Origin: Spirosoma pollinicola
Lineage (GTDB): Bacteria > Bacteroidota > Bacteroidia > Cytophagales > Spirosomataceae
Direction: 5' to 3'
Assembly: GCF_002831565.1 (NCBI RefSeq)
Contig: NZ_CP025096.1
Location: 4,450,501 to 4,514,500, forward strand
Length of the DNA: 64,000 bases
In this document: positions 36,151 through 45,545 of the stretch, piece by piece
Position numbering within the stretch: the first letter of the stretch is position 1
How the letters are laid out: every line of letters starts with the position of its first letter
Program-made: the position numbers and the translations under genes
The notes under the pieces: model-generated
Seen by the model: the letters and a program-made list of their open reading frames with translations, nothing else
What the model was told of the DNA's origin: nothing
The model's database searches: none

Positions 36151-37101
36151 TTACTTCACGTCGAAACGACCATCGCCGATCCTGAAGCCTTCCGCGTATA
36201 ATTCAACGGTGTAGACACCCGGCTTATAGGGAGAATCCCGGCGATAGAAGATATCTACCCGTTGGTCACTATTGTCAAAAGCCACTGTCTGGTGGATGCT
36301 GTAGCCAATCTCGCGCCCCTCGTACCCCACAACTCCGCTCGTGCCGCTTTCACTGATCACCGCTCCGTTAGCGTCCAGAATACGTATGTATATGTCTTTA
36401 TCGTTCTTCAGGGCCAGTGGATTTGATAACAGCGTAAACGAAATTTTCAGGCGGTCGATGCGCGATGCTTTATAGGTACCGCCCCGGCGTTCTTTTCCAT
36501 TGGACGCTACCGCCAAAATGTCCATATTAACGGCTTTTATGGCCGAGGCCAGCGTCACTTTATTTTTTAGGTCAGCGTTCTGAACGGAGTAATCAACCAC
36601 CGTTTTTACAAGGGTTGCCTTATCCTGCTTTAACCCTTCGTTTTCGCTGATAATGCTCTGTTTTTCCTCTTCAAGGGCTCGATTTCGGCTTAGTAATGTG
36701 CCATTTTCGGCCTTCAGCTTACGGATATCACCCTCGTTTACGACCAGAAAATTTTTGTAGTCCCTGATCTTTAAATCGTACTGCTGAATCGAAAAACTAA
36801 GGTCGTACTTTAGTTTTTTCTTGTCGGTCTCTAGCTGCCGTTTTATGCGTTCCAGCTCGGTAAGACTGCCACCGAGTTGACGAACTTCAACTATTTTCTG
36901 GTCCAGGACCGTTGAAATGGAATCGAGCTTTAGTTGAGTGGACGCAAATTGCTCTACTTTGGTCGTTAGCTGTTTCTGAACTTCCAGGGTTTCGTTGCGG
37001 GAGCCAAGAAATAAATAGGCCAGTAAAGCCAGGATGCCGACAAGTGCCCCGATGGTCATGTTCAGCACGCCCTGTTGATTGCTTGTTGCTTCTGCTTCCA
37101 T
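36151..37101 (-). CDS. Membrane-anchored coiled-coil protein
   Basis: The start is placed at ATG 37101 (MEAEATSNQQG), preceded by AGGAAA at ribosome-binding distance; an upstream in-frame ATG at 37140 is less likely. The 316-residue product has one transmembrane helix (about 17-33), then a long coiled coil (about 40-185) rich in Lys, Glu and Leu, and a C-terminal beta domain (about 195-316, ending RIGDGRFDVK). This looks like a periplasmic tethering protein. It lies just downstream of the kinase gene of the OmpR/CusS-like pair and may be in the same operon. Function unknown. Confidence 0.75.
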   Translation of the reverse strand: MEAEATSNQQGVLNMTIGALVGILALLAYLFLGSRNETLEVQKQLTTKVEQFASTQLKLDSISTVLDQKIVEVRQLGGSLTELERIKRQLETDKKKLKYDLSFSIQQYDLKIRDYKNFLVVNEGDIRKLKAENGTLLSRNRALEEEKQSIISENEGLKQDKATLVKTVVDYSVQNADLKNKVTLASAIKAVNMDILAVASNGKERRGGTYKASRIDRLKISFTLLSNPLALKNDKDIYIRILDANGAVISESGTSGVVGYEGREIGYSIHQTVAFDNSDQRVDIFYRRDSPYKPGVYTVELYAEGFRIGDGRFDVK

Positions 37102-37178
37102 TTTCCTGTTTCGAGAGGTAGTGGTACAAAGCAACAACATCGAACTTAAGCCGGACTTAAGCTGACCTTAAATTTACC

Positions 37179-38561
37179 TTAAAATGGGCTGGCCGTCGAA
37201 AAAGTCAGGGTGAAAGTCGTGCCGTTGAGGGATGAACTTACCGCAATATGGCCTTGGTGAATCTGCGTAACCTGCGAAACGATAGCGAGCCCAACACCAT
37301 GCCCATTGCTCGACTGGGCCGTTGAATTGCTACGGAAGAACGGTTGAAAAATGTGAGGTATGTCGGCCTTTGGTATGGGCGGGCCTTCGTTAAAAATCGT
37401 AACGGTTATCGTGCCTCTACTTGATTGAAAATTAACGATAGCCGTTTTTGCGGGCGAAAATTTACAGGCGTTATCGACGAGGTTCATGAGCAATACCAGC
37501 AGCGACGCTCTGTTTCCGTTCATGATCAAAGCTTCTTCATCGTCCGGAAAATCAGTAAATGTAAGCTGGATTCGGTAGTCTTCATTCCAGGCCTGCAACT
37601 GGGTTTTTGTTTCCCATAAAAGCTCATCCATTCGAACTGGCTCAAAGGGCATATTATTGCCCTGAATTGATGTGTTGGCCAATTCCAGCAAGGTGTTTGT
37701 GAGTTGTATCAGGTTTCGGGTGTCTTCCTGCAACGAATGAAGCGTTCGTTCATATACCTCTGGATTTCGCTGCTGAATGAGCGCGACATCAATCTGCGCG
37801 TTGATTTTTGTGAGTGGATTTTTTAATTCATGCGACACATTCGCAATGAACATTTTTTGTGTTTTCAGCGCCTGTTCTATTCTGTCGAGCAACCGGTTGA
37901 AGGTGGCTACCAGCAGGCCAATTTCGTCAGAACGATTTGGGTGCTCAACCCGTTTTTCTACATTCTCCGGAAAAAAAGTATTGACCTGCCGGATAATACC
38001 CGACATGGGAGCCAGGGCCCGGTCGGCAAAAAACCAGCCCGAAATACCAAGCAACAGGATGGCCGACAGAATCATAACCATCAGGATCTTCCTCAAGTCG
38101 TCAAGTGCTTCTTTACTGGTTTGGTCAATGCCACTAACAATTACCCAGTTTTTGCCCTGTCCGCCCGTCAGGTGAATGGCTACGATCTGGTACTCCTGCT
38201 GATGCAGGTACAGAATCTGGGAGGTCGAGTCGAGTTGCGGAATAAATTGCTCGTGGAAGTGGGCATTTGCCGGGTTAGTTGAAAATAATACCGCCCCGGT
38301 TTTTTCATTATAAACCGAAATGTTCTCATTAAGCAGAGGGACTTTTCCGGCCGCGTCGATAAGTCGCAGAACGGTACTATCCGTTTGCTGTAAATCAAAA
38401 AGGAGGGTGGTAGTTGTAATCGCGCGGTCCTGAAGGCGCTTGAAGAATCGTTTTTCGAGGTAAAGCTTACTAAAAAAATAAACGCCAAGCGAGAAGAAAA
38501 GCAGGATAAGCGTTACAATAAGAACGAATTGGTAGGTGAGCCGGGTACGAATATTCAGCAT
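37179..38561 (-). CDS. CusS-like membrane histidine kinase
   Basis: The 460-residue kinase has helix 1 at about 11-31, a periplasmic loop of about 125 residues and helix 2 near 158-178. A HAMP linker (DRALAPMSGII, RSDEIGLLVATFN) leads to HisKA (IANVSHELKNPL, His244) and HATPase_c (VDNACKF, GHGVGLAIV). It is typical of class I kinases paired with OmpR-type regulators. Its start overlaps the regulator stop by one base (TAATG), so the two are translated together. The stimulus is not evident; the periplasmic loop lacks clear metal motifs. Confidence 0.92.
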   Translation of the reverse strand: MLNIRTRLTYQFVLIVTLILLFFSLGVYFFSKLYLEKRFFKRLQDRAITTTTLLFDLQQTDSTVLRLIDAAGKVPLLNENISVYNEKTGAVLFSTNPANAHFHEQFIPQLDSTSQILYLHQQEYQIVAIHLTGGQGKNWVIVSGIDQTSKEALDDLRKILMVMILSAILLLGISGWFFADRALAPMSGIIRQVNTFFPENVEKRVEHPNRSDEIGLLVATFNRLLDRIEQALKTQKMFIANVSHELKNPLTKINAQIDVALIQQRNPEVYERTLHSLQEDTRNLIQLTNTLLELANTSIQGNNMPFEPVRMDELLWETKTQLQAWNEDYRIQLTFTDFPDDEEALIMNGNRASLLVLLMNLVDNACKFSPAKTAIVNFQSSRGTITVTIFNEGPPIPKADIPHIFQPFFRSNSTAQSSNGHGVGLAIVSQVTQIHQGHIAVSSSLNGTTFTLTFSTASPF

Positions 38562-39241
38562 TATGACAACAGCTTTACGACGTATCCCATGCCAATTTGC
38601 GTATGTAGTAACTTGGGTTCGAAGTCTTTGTCTATCTTTTTGCGAAGGAAATTGATATAGACTTCAATAATATTGGTGCCGGTATCGAACGTCAAATCCC
38701 AGAATCGCTCGGCCAGTTCGACTTTGGAAATTACCCGGCCCTGATGGCGTAGAAAGTACTCCAGCAGTTGAAATTCTTTGGCTGTCAGGGATATTTCTTT
38801 ACCGGCACGTATTACTTTTTTAGTGTCCGGATTTAATTCCAGATCGGCAATTCTCAAGAGGTTGCCAGTTTGAACTGTCCCGCTATTGCGCCTAGTTAAC
38901 GCCCTGACCCGCGCCATCAGTTCGCGAAATTCAAACGGTTTAACCAGGTAATCATCTGCCCCTGCGTCCAGCCCCATAATTTTGTCGTCGGTAGTCCCGA
39001 GGGCGGTCAGCATCAGAATTGGCGTGAGTATATTGGCTGCCCGCAGCTTTCGACAAAGTTCAAGGCCATTTATCCCCGGCAAGATAATATCTGAGATAAT
39101 GAGGGCATAGGTTGAGCGGGTTGCCAATTGGAAACCCATCGTCCCATCATAAGCTACATCAACTTCCCAGTGGTGTTCTTCAAGGCCTTGTTTGATGCTC
39201 TGTACTGTCTTGACTTCATCTTCAATAATCAGAATGTTCAT
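38561..39241 (-). CDS. OmpR-family response regulator
   Basis: The 226-residue regulator has a receiver (LIIEDEVKT, acceptor Asp51 in ISDIILPG, Lys in LVKPFEF) and a winged-helix DNA-binding domain (about 128-224, with LTAKEFQLLEYFL and TNIIEVYINFLRKKID). Its partner kinase is the next gene. Target genes are unknown. The gene is divergent from dabA across a 615-bp gap, so regulation of the carbon-uptake genes is possible but not shown. Confidence 0.93.
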   Translation of the reverse strand: MNILIIEDEVKTVQSIKQGLEEHHWEVDVAYDGTMGFQLATRSTYALIISDIILPGINGLELCRKLRAANILTPILMLTALGTTDDKIMGLDAGADDYLVKPFEFRELMARVRALTRRNSGTVQTGNLLRIADLELNPDTKKVIRAGKEISLTAKEFQLLEYFLRHQGRVISKVELAERFWDLTFDTGTNIIEVYINFLRKKIDKDFEPKLLHTQIGMGYVVKLLS

Positions 39242-39856
39242 AACGCGACTAATTCTTCACTCGAATTTATGGAAATAATACGATAGATGCCCTTTCAGTG
39301 TCTAGCGCAGACTTATCTAGTAGTAAGTTGGTTTTGAAAATGACTGCAACTATCTGCTCATACTATACTCATAAATATGCCTGTTTTTTGCGTAATTATT
39401 CTAATATATTTATAAGTATATTCACCTGTTTATGTCACTTTTTAGCGCAGAATTAACGATTTTATAAGGATTAATTTATTGTTAAAAGTATTAAAAATAG
39501 ATTAGAGGCAATTTGCTTTTACTGAGATTAAATTGACTGTTTCGGAGAAATCTTAGAAATGCATTAAAATGGTATGAAAAAGTTTGGCTCGTGCTTCTGC
39601 CTGAACTTAACTTAAACAACATTAAAGTAGATAGAACAGCACTTGATATCCCAGACGACACCTGAAAAGCTTACGTTGTTCAGGCTTTTACCTGTTAGTA
39701 GGCCAGGGGTTGATTGTTTTCTTATAAGCGATGTTGGTGATTGAGCCAGCGATTACCGCTGTTGTTTTCCTGTTCAGAAGTTGTAGAATACACGTTCCGT
39801 CATCAATATAGGTAGGATGTTTACTGCCTTTTTATAAACACACCGTTGCTTTCGCT
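39242..39856. other. Divergent intergenic region before dabA
   Basis: This 615-base AT-rich region separates the divergent two-component operon and dabA, and should hold both promoters and any operators. No gene is seen. The 9-base word TAGCGCAGA occurs twice, at 39303 and 39443, which may or may not be meaningful. Confidence 0.45.
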
Positions 39857-42352
39857 ATGAATATGCCCAACTCTTTATTTGATGAACATAACGTGCTTCA
39901 TGAGTTGAAGCATTTCTTGCCCGCTCAGGCCCCTTTAAAAGACTTTGTTCACCATAATACCTTGCACTCTTTTCAGGAGTTAACGTTTACCAAAGCCCTA
40001 CAAAAAGCTTCTGAAATATTTGGTTATAAAGTTTCGCTTTCCATCGATGAATTTCGATCACTATATGTGTCAAAACGTATACGGGCGGACGTTCTTCAGC
40101 GCATTATAGTCCAGCACAAGGGCGAAAAACGAGCGCATGAGTGGACAGAAATTATGCTGAACAAGCCTTATCCATTGGCTCACCAGCCGCGCGTGGGTTC
40201 GCTTCGGGCTAACTGGAAGAAAGAGTACTATGTCGATCTGGATTCTCTGGTTCACCCCATTCTTTTCCGAATCCTGTGCAGTTACCTCGATCAGGGCATT
40301 TCGATCTGGAACTTCCCGATTCGTGATAAAGATTTCCTGTCGTCCATGCGTGAATTGGAAACGAACAGCTTCACCAGTGTTTTCAGGACCAGCCAGGTTA
40401 AAGACCTTTTTCTAAATACGAGTTGCGGTATTAAAGACTTACTCGACAGGCTGATTGGCGATGAGTCGCTGTACGAACATTACCTGTTCGATCAGCAATT
40501 TGCCCATTCGGGCTGGTCCGGTCTGGTAAGTGTGGTTGAGGAGTTGCCCGAAACCCTGCTCGATGCCCGCAAAATATCCCTGCATGATCTGATTGTATTC
40601 GAACTTCTGCTGGAAATCGACGCGCTTGAGTATCATCACAAGAACAAGTGGACTCCTCTGGGGAGCTGGTTGAAACACAGACCCGTAGCCCTTTTTGCCG
40701 ACACGCCTGATACCGAACAAAGTGAAGTGCGTACCATCTGGCAGGACGCATTTGAGTGGAGTTATTACGATCAAGTCATTGCCGGACTTGAACTGGAAGT
40801 ACATAATGAGATACGTATCGCCGACAAGAGTTTTCAGGCTATGTTCTGCATTGATGACCGGGAGTGTTCATTTCGGCGTTACCTGGAGGAGTTTGACCCT
40901 GCCTGCGCAACCTTTGGTACGCCGGGTTTTTTTGGCGTTGACTGCTTCTTTCAGCCCGAAGACGGGAAATATTACACCAAGATTTGCCCTGTTCCTATCT
41001 CGCCCAAGCATTTAATAAAGGAGACTGGGGTTACCAATAAACGTCAGCAGGACTTTCACTTTAACAAGCATGCTCATTCGTTTCATAGCGGTTGGCTGAT
41101 CTCTCAAACACTGGGTTTCTGGTCGGCTTTTCGTTTGATACTGAATATTTTTAAACCAACCATGAGTCCGGCGGCTGCTTCGTCGTTTAAGCACATGGAC
41201 CATTTATCTACGCTTACGATTGAAAATCAACACGTAGAGGATATCGAAAATGGGCTGCAAATTGGGTACACCATCGACGAAATGGCGGCTCGTGTAGAAG
41301 GTCTATTGAAGAGTATCGGGCTGGTTGACGACTTTGCCACGATTATTTATGTCGTTGGGCACGGCGCAAGCAGTATCAACAACCCACACTACGCGGCCTA
41401 TGATTGTGGTGCCTGTTCGGGCCGGGCCGGGTCGGTAAATGCGCGATCCCTGTCGTACATGGCCAACCACCCGAAAGTAAGAGCAATTCTTGGCGAAAGA
41501 GGGCTAATGATTCCGGACACAACCCAGTTTATCGGCGCACTGCACGACACCACCCGCGATGATATTGCTTTTTTTGATGAGGCTTCACTGTCGCCGGAGA
41601 ACCTGGAAAAGCATCAGAAAAACAAAGAGACCTTTACAACTGCGCTGGACTCCAATGCAAAAGAGCGGTCGAGACGGTTCGAGTCGATCAATAGTAAACT
41701 AAGTCCAAAACAAATCCACAATAAAGTCCGGGAGCGGTCGGTTTCCTTATTCGAACCTCGCCCTGAACTCAATCACGCCACTAATGCGCTGACCATTGTG
41801 GGCCGTCGGTCGTTATCGAAAGGGTTATTTCTGGACAGGCGGTCATTCCTGAATTCGTACGATTATCGGGTCGACCCGGATGGAATCTATCTATTCAACA
41901 TTCTTAAAGCTGCGGCTCCCGTTTGTGGCGGTATAAACCTTGAGTATTTCTTTTCGCGCGTAGATAACCAGCAGTTAGGCGCGGGTACGAAACTGCCGCA
42001 CAATGTGATGGGCCTCATTGGCGTAGCCAACGGAATGGACGGCGATTTGCGACCGGGATTACCGAGCCAAATGATTGAAGTACATGATCCTGTGCGCATG
42101 TTGTTTGTTATTGAGCAGTTTCCCGGCCTTGTTCTGGATGTTATCAAACGATTATATGCCACCTATGAATGGTTTATCAATGAGTGGGTTCATTTAGTGG
42201 TTATCGATCCTGACACACAAAAAATTTATGTGTTTAAAGAGGGCGAGTTTACAGAATACCATTCCGCGATTCATCACGTCGATACGGTATCAAACATTAC
42301 ACCTTTGATCGAAACGCACCAGGAAGACCTTCCAATTTATATACTCTCTTAG
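39857..42352 (+). CDS. dabA: DabA, inorganic-carbon uptake subunit
   Basis: The 831-residue protein is a full-length member of the DabA (DUF2309) family, beginning LKHFLPAQAPLKDFVHHNTLH. It has the zinc-site residues of this beta-carbonic-anhydrase-like family: Cys331 and Asp333 in CIDDRE, and His502 and Cys517 in GHGASS...YDCGACSGR. Their spacing matches that reported for the characterised protein of Halothiobacillus (Cys351, Asp353, His524, Cys539). DabA is thought to hydrate CO2 to bicarbonate in one direction, powered through its membrane partner DabB. The next gene, 9 bp away, encodes that partner. In heterotrophs the complex supplies bicarbonate for carboxylases at low CO2. Confidence 0.95.
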   Translation: MNMPNSLFDEHNVLHELKHFLPAQAPLKDFVHHNTLHSFQELTFTKALQKASEIFGYKVSLSIDEFRSLYVSKRIRADVLQRIIVQHKGEKRAHEWTEIMLNKPYPLAHQPRVGSLRANWKKEYYVDLDSLVHPILFRILCSYLDQGISIWNFPIRDKDFLSSMRELETNSFTSVFRTSQVKDLFLNTSCGIKDLLDRLIGDESLYEHYLFDQQFAHSGWSGLVSVVEELPETLLDARKISLHDLIVFELLLEIDALEYHHKNKWTPLGSWLKHRPVALFADTPDTEQSEVRTIWQDAFEWSYYDQVIAGLELEVHNEIRIADKSFQAMFCIDDRECSFRRYLEEFDPACATFGTPGFFGVDCFFQPEDGKYYTKICPVPISPKHLIKETGVTNKRQQDFHFNKHAHSFHSGWLISQTLGFWSAFRLILNIFKPTMSPAAASSFKHMDHLSTLTIENQHVEDIENGLQIGYTIDEMAARVEGLLKSIGLVDDFATIIYVVGHGASSINNPHYAAYDCGACSGRAGSVNARSLSYMANHPKVRAILGERGLMIPDTTQFIGALHDTTRDDIAFFDEASLSPENLEKHQKNKETFTTALDSNAKERSRRFESINSKLSPKQIHNKVRERSVSLFEPRPELNHATNALTIVGRRSLSKGLFLDRRSFLNSYDYRVDPDGIYLFNILKAAAPVCGGINLEYFFSRVDNQQLGAGTKLPHNVMGLIGVANGMDGDLRPGLPSQMIEVHDPVRMLFVIEQFPGLVLDVIKRLYATYEWFINEWVHLVVIDPDTQKIYVFKEGEFTEYHSAIHHVDTVSNITPLIETHQEDLPIYILS

Positions 42353-42361
42353 GATCAACAC

Positions 42362-44230
42362 ATGGCATTCCTTCTTCAGTTTTTTATTTTACTACCAATA
42401 CTTGGATTTTTAGTTATTCTGCTAATTCCCGAAAAAAAGGAAATACTCATTTCCTGGACGTGTTTTGGTTTTGTTGGGTTACATTTTATCCTCGCCATTG
42501 GCTTTATCGCTGACTGGCTATTTAATGGACATCCAGAGTTGAACCTTAAAGATATTGTTTTGCTGCACGCGGCTGATTATGAGTTTTTAATCGACTTCTA
42601 TTTTGATGGAATTACGGCAGTTTACCTATTAGTTGGCTCTATTCTTACATTTTTAGTGACCGTTTATAGTCGCTATTATCTACATAGAGAGGATGGCTAC
42701 AAACGGTTTTTTACGACGATCCTATTTTTTTACATGGGGTATAACATCACTATTTTCTCCGGCAATTTTGAAACACTTTTCATTGGTTGGGAAATACTGG
42801 GTATATCTTCATTTCTGCTGATTGCGTTTTATCGGAATAAATATCTACCAGTAAAAAATGCAGTAAAAGTATTCTCTGTATACCGAATTGGTGATGTTGG
42901 TTTATTACTGGCTATGTGGATGAGTCATCACCTGTGGCACGAAAATGTTACGTTTATTGAGCTTGGTGATTATGCGCGGGTACATGAACATTTGCAGACC
43001 CACAGTCTCATTGGCGTATTTATCTCACTGATGATTCTGGCCTCGGCATCGGCAAAATCGGCTCAATTACCTTTTTCGTCCTGGCTACCCAGAGCTATGG
43101 AAGGGCCAACCCCATCCAGCGCTATATTTTATGGGTCACTGGCGGTTCATCTGGGTGTTTTTCTGTTACTCAGGACCTTCCCTTTCTGGGAGCAGCAAAC
43201 TTCCGTTCGTATTCTGATTGCTGTCATAGGGCTAACGACAACCATTGTCGCGTCGGGAATTGCCAGAGTGCAATCGTCTATCAAAGCACAAATTGCCTAT
43301 GCTTCCATTGCCCAGATTGGGCTGATGTTTATTGAAGTAGCGGCTGGTCTGGAAAGCCTTGCGCTGTTCCACTTTGCCGGTAATGCCTTCCTGAGAACCT
43401 ATCAATTGCTGGTTTCACCATCGGTCGTGAGCTACCTGATTCGGGAGCAGTTCTACACGTTTTATAAGACACAGCGGTCGGTGGAGGATTTTATTCCTAA
43501 AAAACTTGCCTACACATTTTATATGCTGGGTATTAAGGAATGGAACTTGGATTCGATGATGTATCGGTATTTATGGAACCCCGTAAAATGGCTGGGCAAT
43601 CGGTTAAATTTCTTTACGTTGAATAGGTTATTATTCGTGTTTGTGCCGTTTTATTTAATTGGCTTATTCTGCCTGTACAATCGGGAAATTATTCCAGAAT
43701 CAATATCCGCTTATTTGCCTGTTACTTTTTCGTTTACGGCGCTGGTTTTGGTTATGAAATCATTTACAAAGCGCAAACGAGCGCGTGTAGCCTGGCTATT
43801 AACGATCATGAATCACTTTTTCGTGGTGTTGGCAATTTCGTTTAATGAGACGTTCAATTACTCACAGGGCCTACTGTATTTAAGTGGTGTTTTTGTGGCG
43901 GGTGTTACCGGGTTTGTTTGCCTGAGCCGCCTGAAATTTATTGAGAAGAGTATAAACCTGCAACAGTTTCATGGCTATTCAAAAAAGCACCCGAAACTGG
44001 CATTTGTATTCCTGCTCGCCTGTTTGGGCGTATCTGGGTTTCCAATTACGCCCACGTTTATTGGCGAGGATTTGATGTTTAGTCATATCCACGAGAACCA
44101 GGCGATTCTTGCGCTTTTTACATCGCTAAGTTTCATTATTGATGGGCTGGCTATTATTCGAATCTATGCTCGGATATTCCTCGGCCCATACGAAAAGTCG
44201 ATGTACGAAATGGCCTACCGATCGTATTGA
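42362..44230 (+). CDS. dabB: DabB, NuoL-like proton-conducting subunit
   Basis: The 622-residue integral membrane protein has about 14-15 helices and the proton-translocating core of NuoL/MrpA-type subunits: VYSRYYLHREDGY, the region IGWEILGISSFLLIAFYRN, SAKSAQLPFSSWLPRAMEGPTPSSA with the key Lys, and QSSIKAQIAYASIAQIG. It lies 9 bp after dabA, the arrangement expected for a two-subunit DAC carbon-uptake complex. It is longer than some DabB proteins and the gene is somewhat AT-richer than its neighbours. Confidence 0.92.
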   Translation: MAFLLQFFILLPILGFLVILLIPEKKEILISWTCFGFVGLHFILAIGFIADWLFNGHPELNLKDIVLLHAADYEFLIDFYFDGITAVYLLVGSILTFLVTVYSRYYLHREDGYKRFFTTILFFYMGYNITIFSGNFETLFIGWEILGISSFLLIAFYRNKYLPVKNAVKVFSVYRIGDVGLLLAMWMSHHLWHENVTFIELGDYARVHEHLQTHSLIGVFISLMILASASAKSAQLPFSSWLPRAMEGPTPSSAIFYGSLAVHLGVFLLLRTFPFWEQQTSVRILIAVIGLTTTIVASGIARVQSSIKAQIAYASIAQIGLMFIEVAAGLESLALFHFAGNAFLRTYQLLVSPSVVSYLIREQFYTFYKTQRSVEDFIPKKLAYTFYMLGIKEWNLDSMMYRYLWNPVKWLGNRLNFFTLNRLLFVFVPFYLIGLFCLYNREIIPESISAYLPVTFSFTALVLVMKSFTKRKRARVAWLLTIMNHFFVVLAISFNETFNYSQGLLYLSGVFVAGVTGFVCLSRLKFIEKSINLQQFHGYSKKHPKLAFVFLLACLGVSGFPITPTFIGEDLMFSHIHENQAILALFTSLSFIIDGLAIIRIYARIFLGPYEKSMYEMAYRSY

Positions 44231-44285
44231 TTGATCGTATTTTTTGAGCTTGTTTTAGTAAGCTTTTCCGTGGTGTCGGGTTCTT

Positions 44286-44412
44286 AAACCTCATTAAAGG
44301 ATTTTTAACCACAGAGGCACAGAGAACACAGAGGTTAAATGGGATAAAAGCTCGCCCATTTAACCTCTGTGTTCTCTGTGCCTCTGTGGTTAAAAATCCT
44401 TCAGTGAGGTTT
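44286..44412. repeat. Long inverted repeat, CACAGAG family
   Basis: Two 58-base arms with only two differences surround an 11-base loop. Each arm carries AACCACAGAGGCACAGAG and AACACAGAGG. The element lies between the converging dabB and serine hydrolase genes and could act as a terminator, but its length and composition point to a dispersed palindromic repeat. A decayed relative lies at 48101-48162. Confidence 0.85.
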
Positions 44413-44449
44413 ATTTTAGAAAGCTTTCCTCGATTCCTAATTAACCGAA

Positions 44450-45499
44450 TTATTTGACCGTATTCGACACCACCGCAGGCTGGTACAAAAAGTAATCGTA
44501 GATTGAGCGAGCTGCGTGTGCTATTGTTTGCTCCCGTTCGGCAAGGGGCATGGGCGAGTCGCCGACAAAAACGGCAATGGCAATATGACCCGCATCGCCC
44601 GGTAAGGTAATGATGCCAACATCGTCTGTAGCACTGCCGTCCAACGACCCCGTTTTATGGGCAATGACTGTATTAGGCGGTAGATAGCCTTTGAGTCGGG
44701 CGGCTCCACCCCGGCAACGCTCCATAACGCCTAGCAACAGCGCCCGACTTTCGGGTTTGAGGGCCGTACCGCGGTAGATTTGGGTTAATAGATTGACCAT
44801 CGCATCGGGGGTTGAGGTGTCACGCGGGTCTATTTTGAGTCTGGCAGCTGCAGCCCGTCTTGTTTCCGGCGTAGTAGTGCTATCCAGTTTTGCGTAAAAA
44901 CCGAGCGTCCACTGGCTGGAAGGCGGTAGCGTGATACCTTCGAGGTCGGCAATTAATTGGATAATGGTTCGGTCGACAGACATACCCTGAATGCCCAGCG
45001 TCTTCAACCGGTTCTGAACGGCCTGTGTACCCCCCACCAACCGAAGGAGAATATCCGTTGCCGAGTTATCGCTAATGACCATCATCAATTCCAGCAGGTT
45101 CTGGACAGACAGTTGAACGCCGGGTTTGGCGAAGAGAACATCCAGCGTGCCGCTGCCGGGGTGCAAATCGGACGGTTGTAAATCGACCATCGTCATCAGC
45201 GACAATTTGCCCTGCTCGATCAGCGTGAACAGTTGTACGGCAATGGCGACCTTTACCGTACTCGCCATTGGGAATCGTTCCTGTAGGTTCAAACTCACCT
45301 GTTTCCCTGATTCGAGGTGCAGGGCACAAATGCCCACTTGACCTTTCGCCAGTGCCGCGATGCGTTCCAGTTCCTGATTTAGCCGTTGCGTAGCTATATC
45401 TTTTTGTCCAGTTGTAACAGGTTGGGCAACGCTCAGGCTGTTGATGAGCAGTAATAAGCCTAGTAGTAAGGAGGTGATTTTAGGGAGGGTTAAGTTCAT
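44450..45499 (-). CDS. Class A beta-lactamase-like serine hydrolase
   Basis: The 349-residue protein has a signal peptide (about 1-25) and the serine-hydrolase motifs in order: SxxK as STVK (Ser80, Lys83), SDN (143-145) and KTG (282-284) in HKTGSLDG. The fold and spacing fit class A. In the omega-loop, however, the position of the deacylating Glu166 appears to be Ile (VDRTIIQL), with no clear ExxLN. The protein may therefore be a slow beta-lactamase, a variant using another residue, or a different esterase/peptidase. It is expected in the periplasm. No regulator is adjacent. Confidence 0.82.
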   Translation of the reverse strand: MNLTLPKITSLLLGLLLLINSLSVAQPVTTGQKDIATQRLNQELERIAALAKGQVGICALHLESGKQVSLNLQERFPMASTVKVAIAVQLFTLIEQGKLSLMTMVDLQPSDLHPGSGTLDVLFAKPGVQLSVQNLLELMMVISDNSATDILLRLVGGTQAVQNRLKTLGIQGMSVDRTIIQLIADLEGITLPPSSQWTLGFYAKLDSTTTPETRRAAAARLKIDPRDTSTPDAMVNLLTQIYRGTALKPESRALLLGVMERCRGGAARLKGYLPPNTVIAHKTGSLDGSATDDVGIITLPGDAGHIAIAVFVGDSPMPLAEREQTIAHAARSIYDYFLYQPAVVSNTVK

Positions 45500-45545
45500 T
45501 GTAGAGAGGTTTTAAAGATATAGGCTATACGGCCTTACGGCCGCG

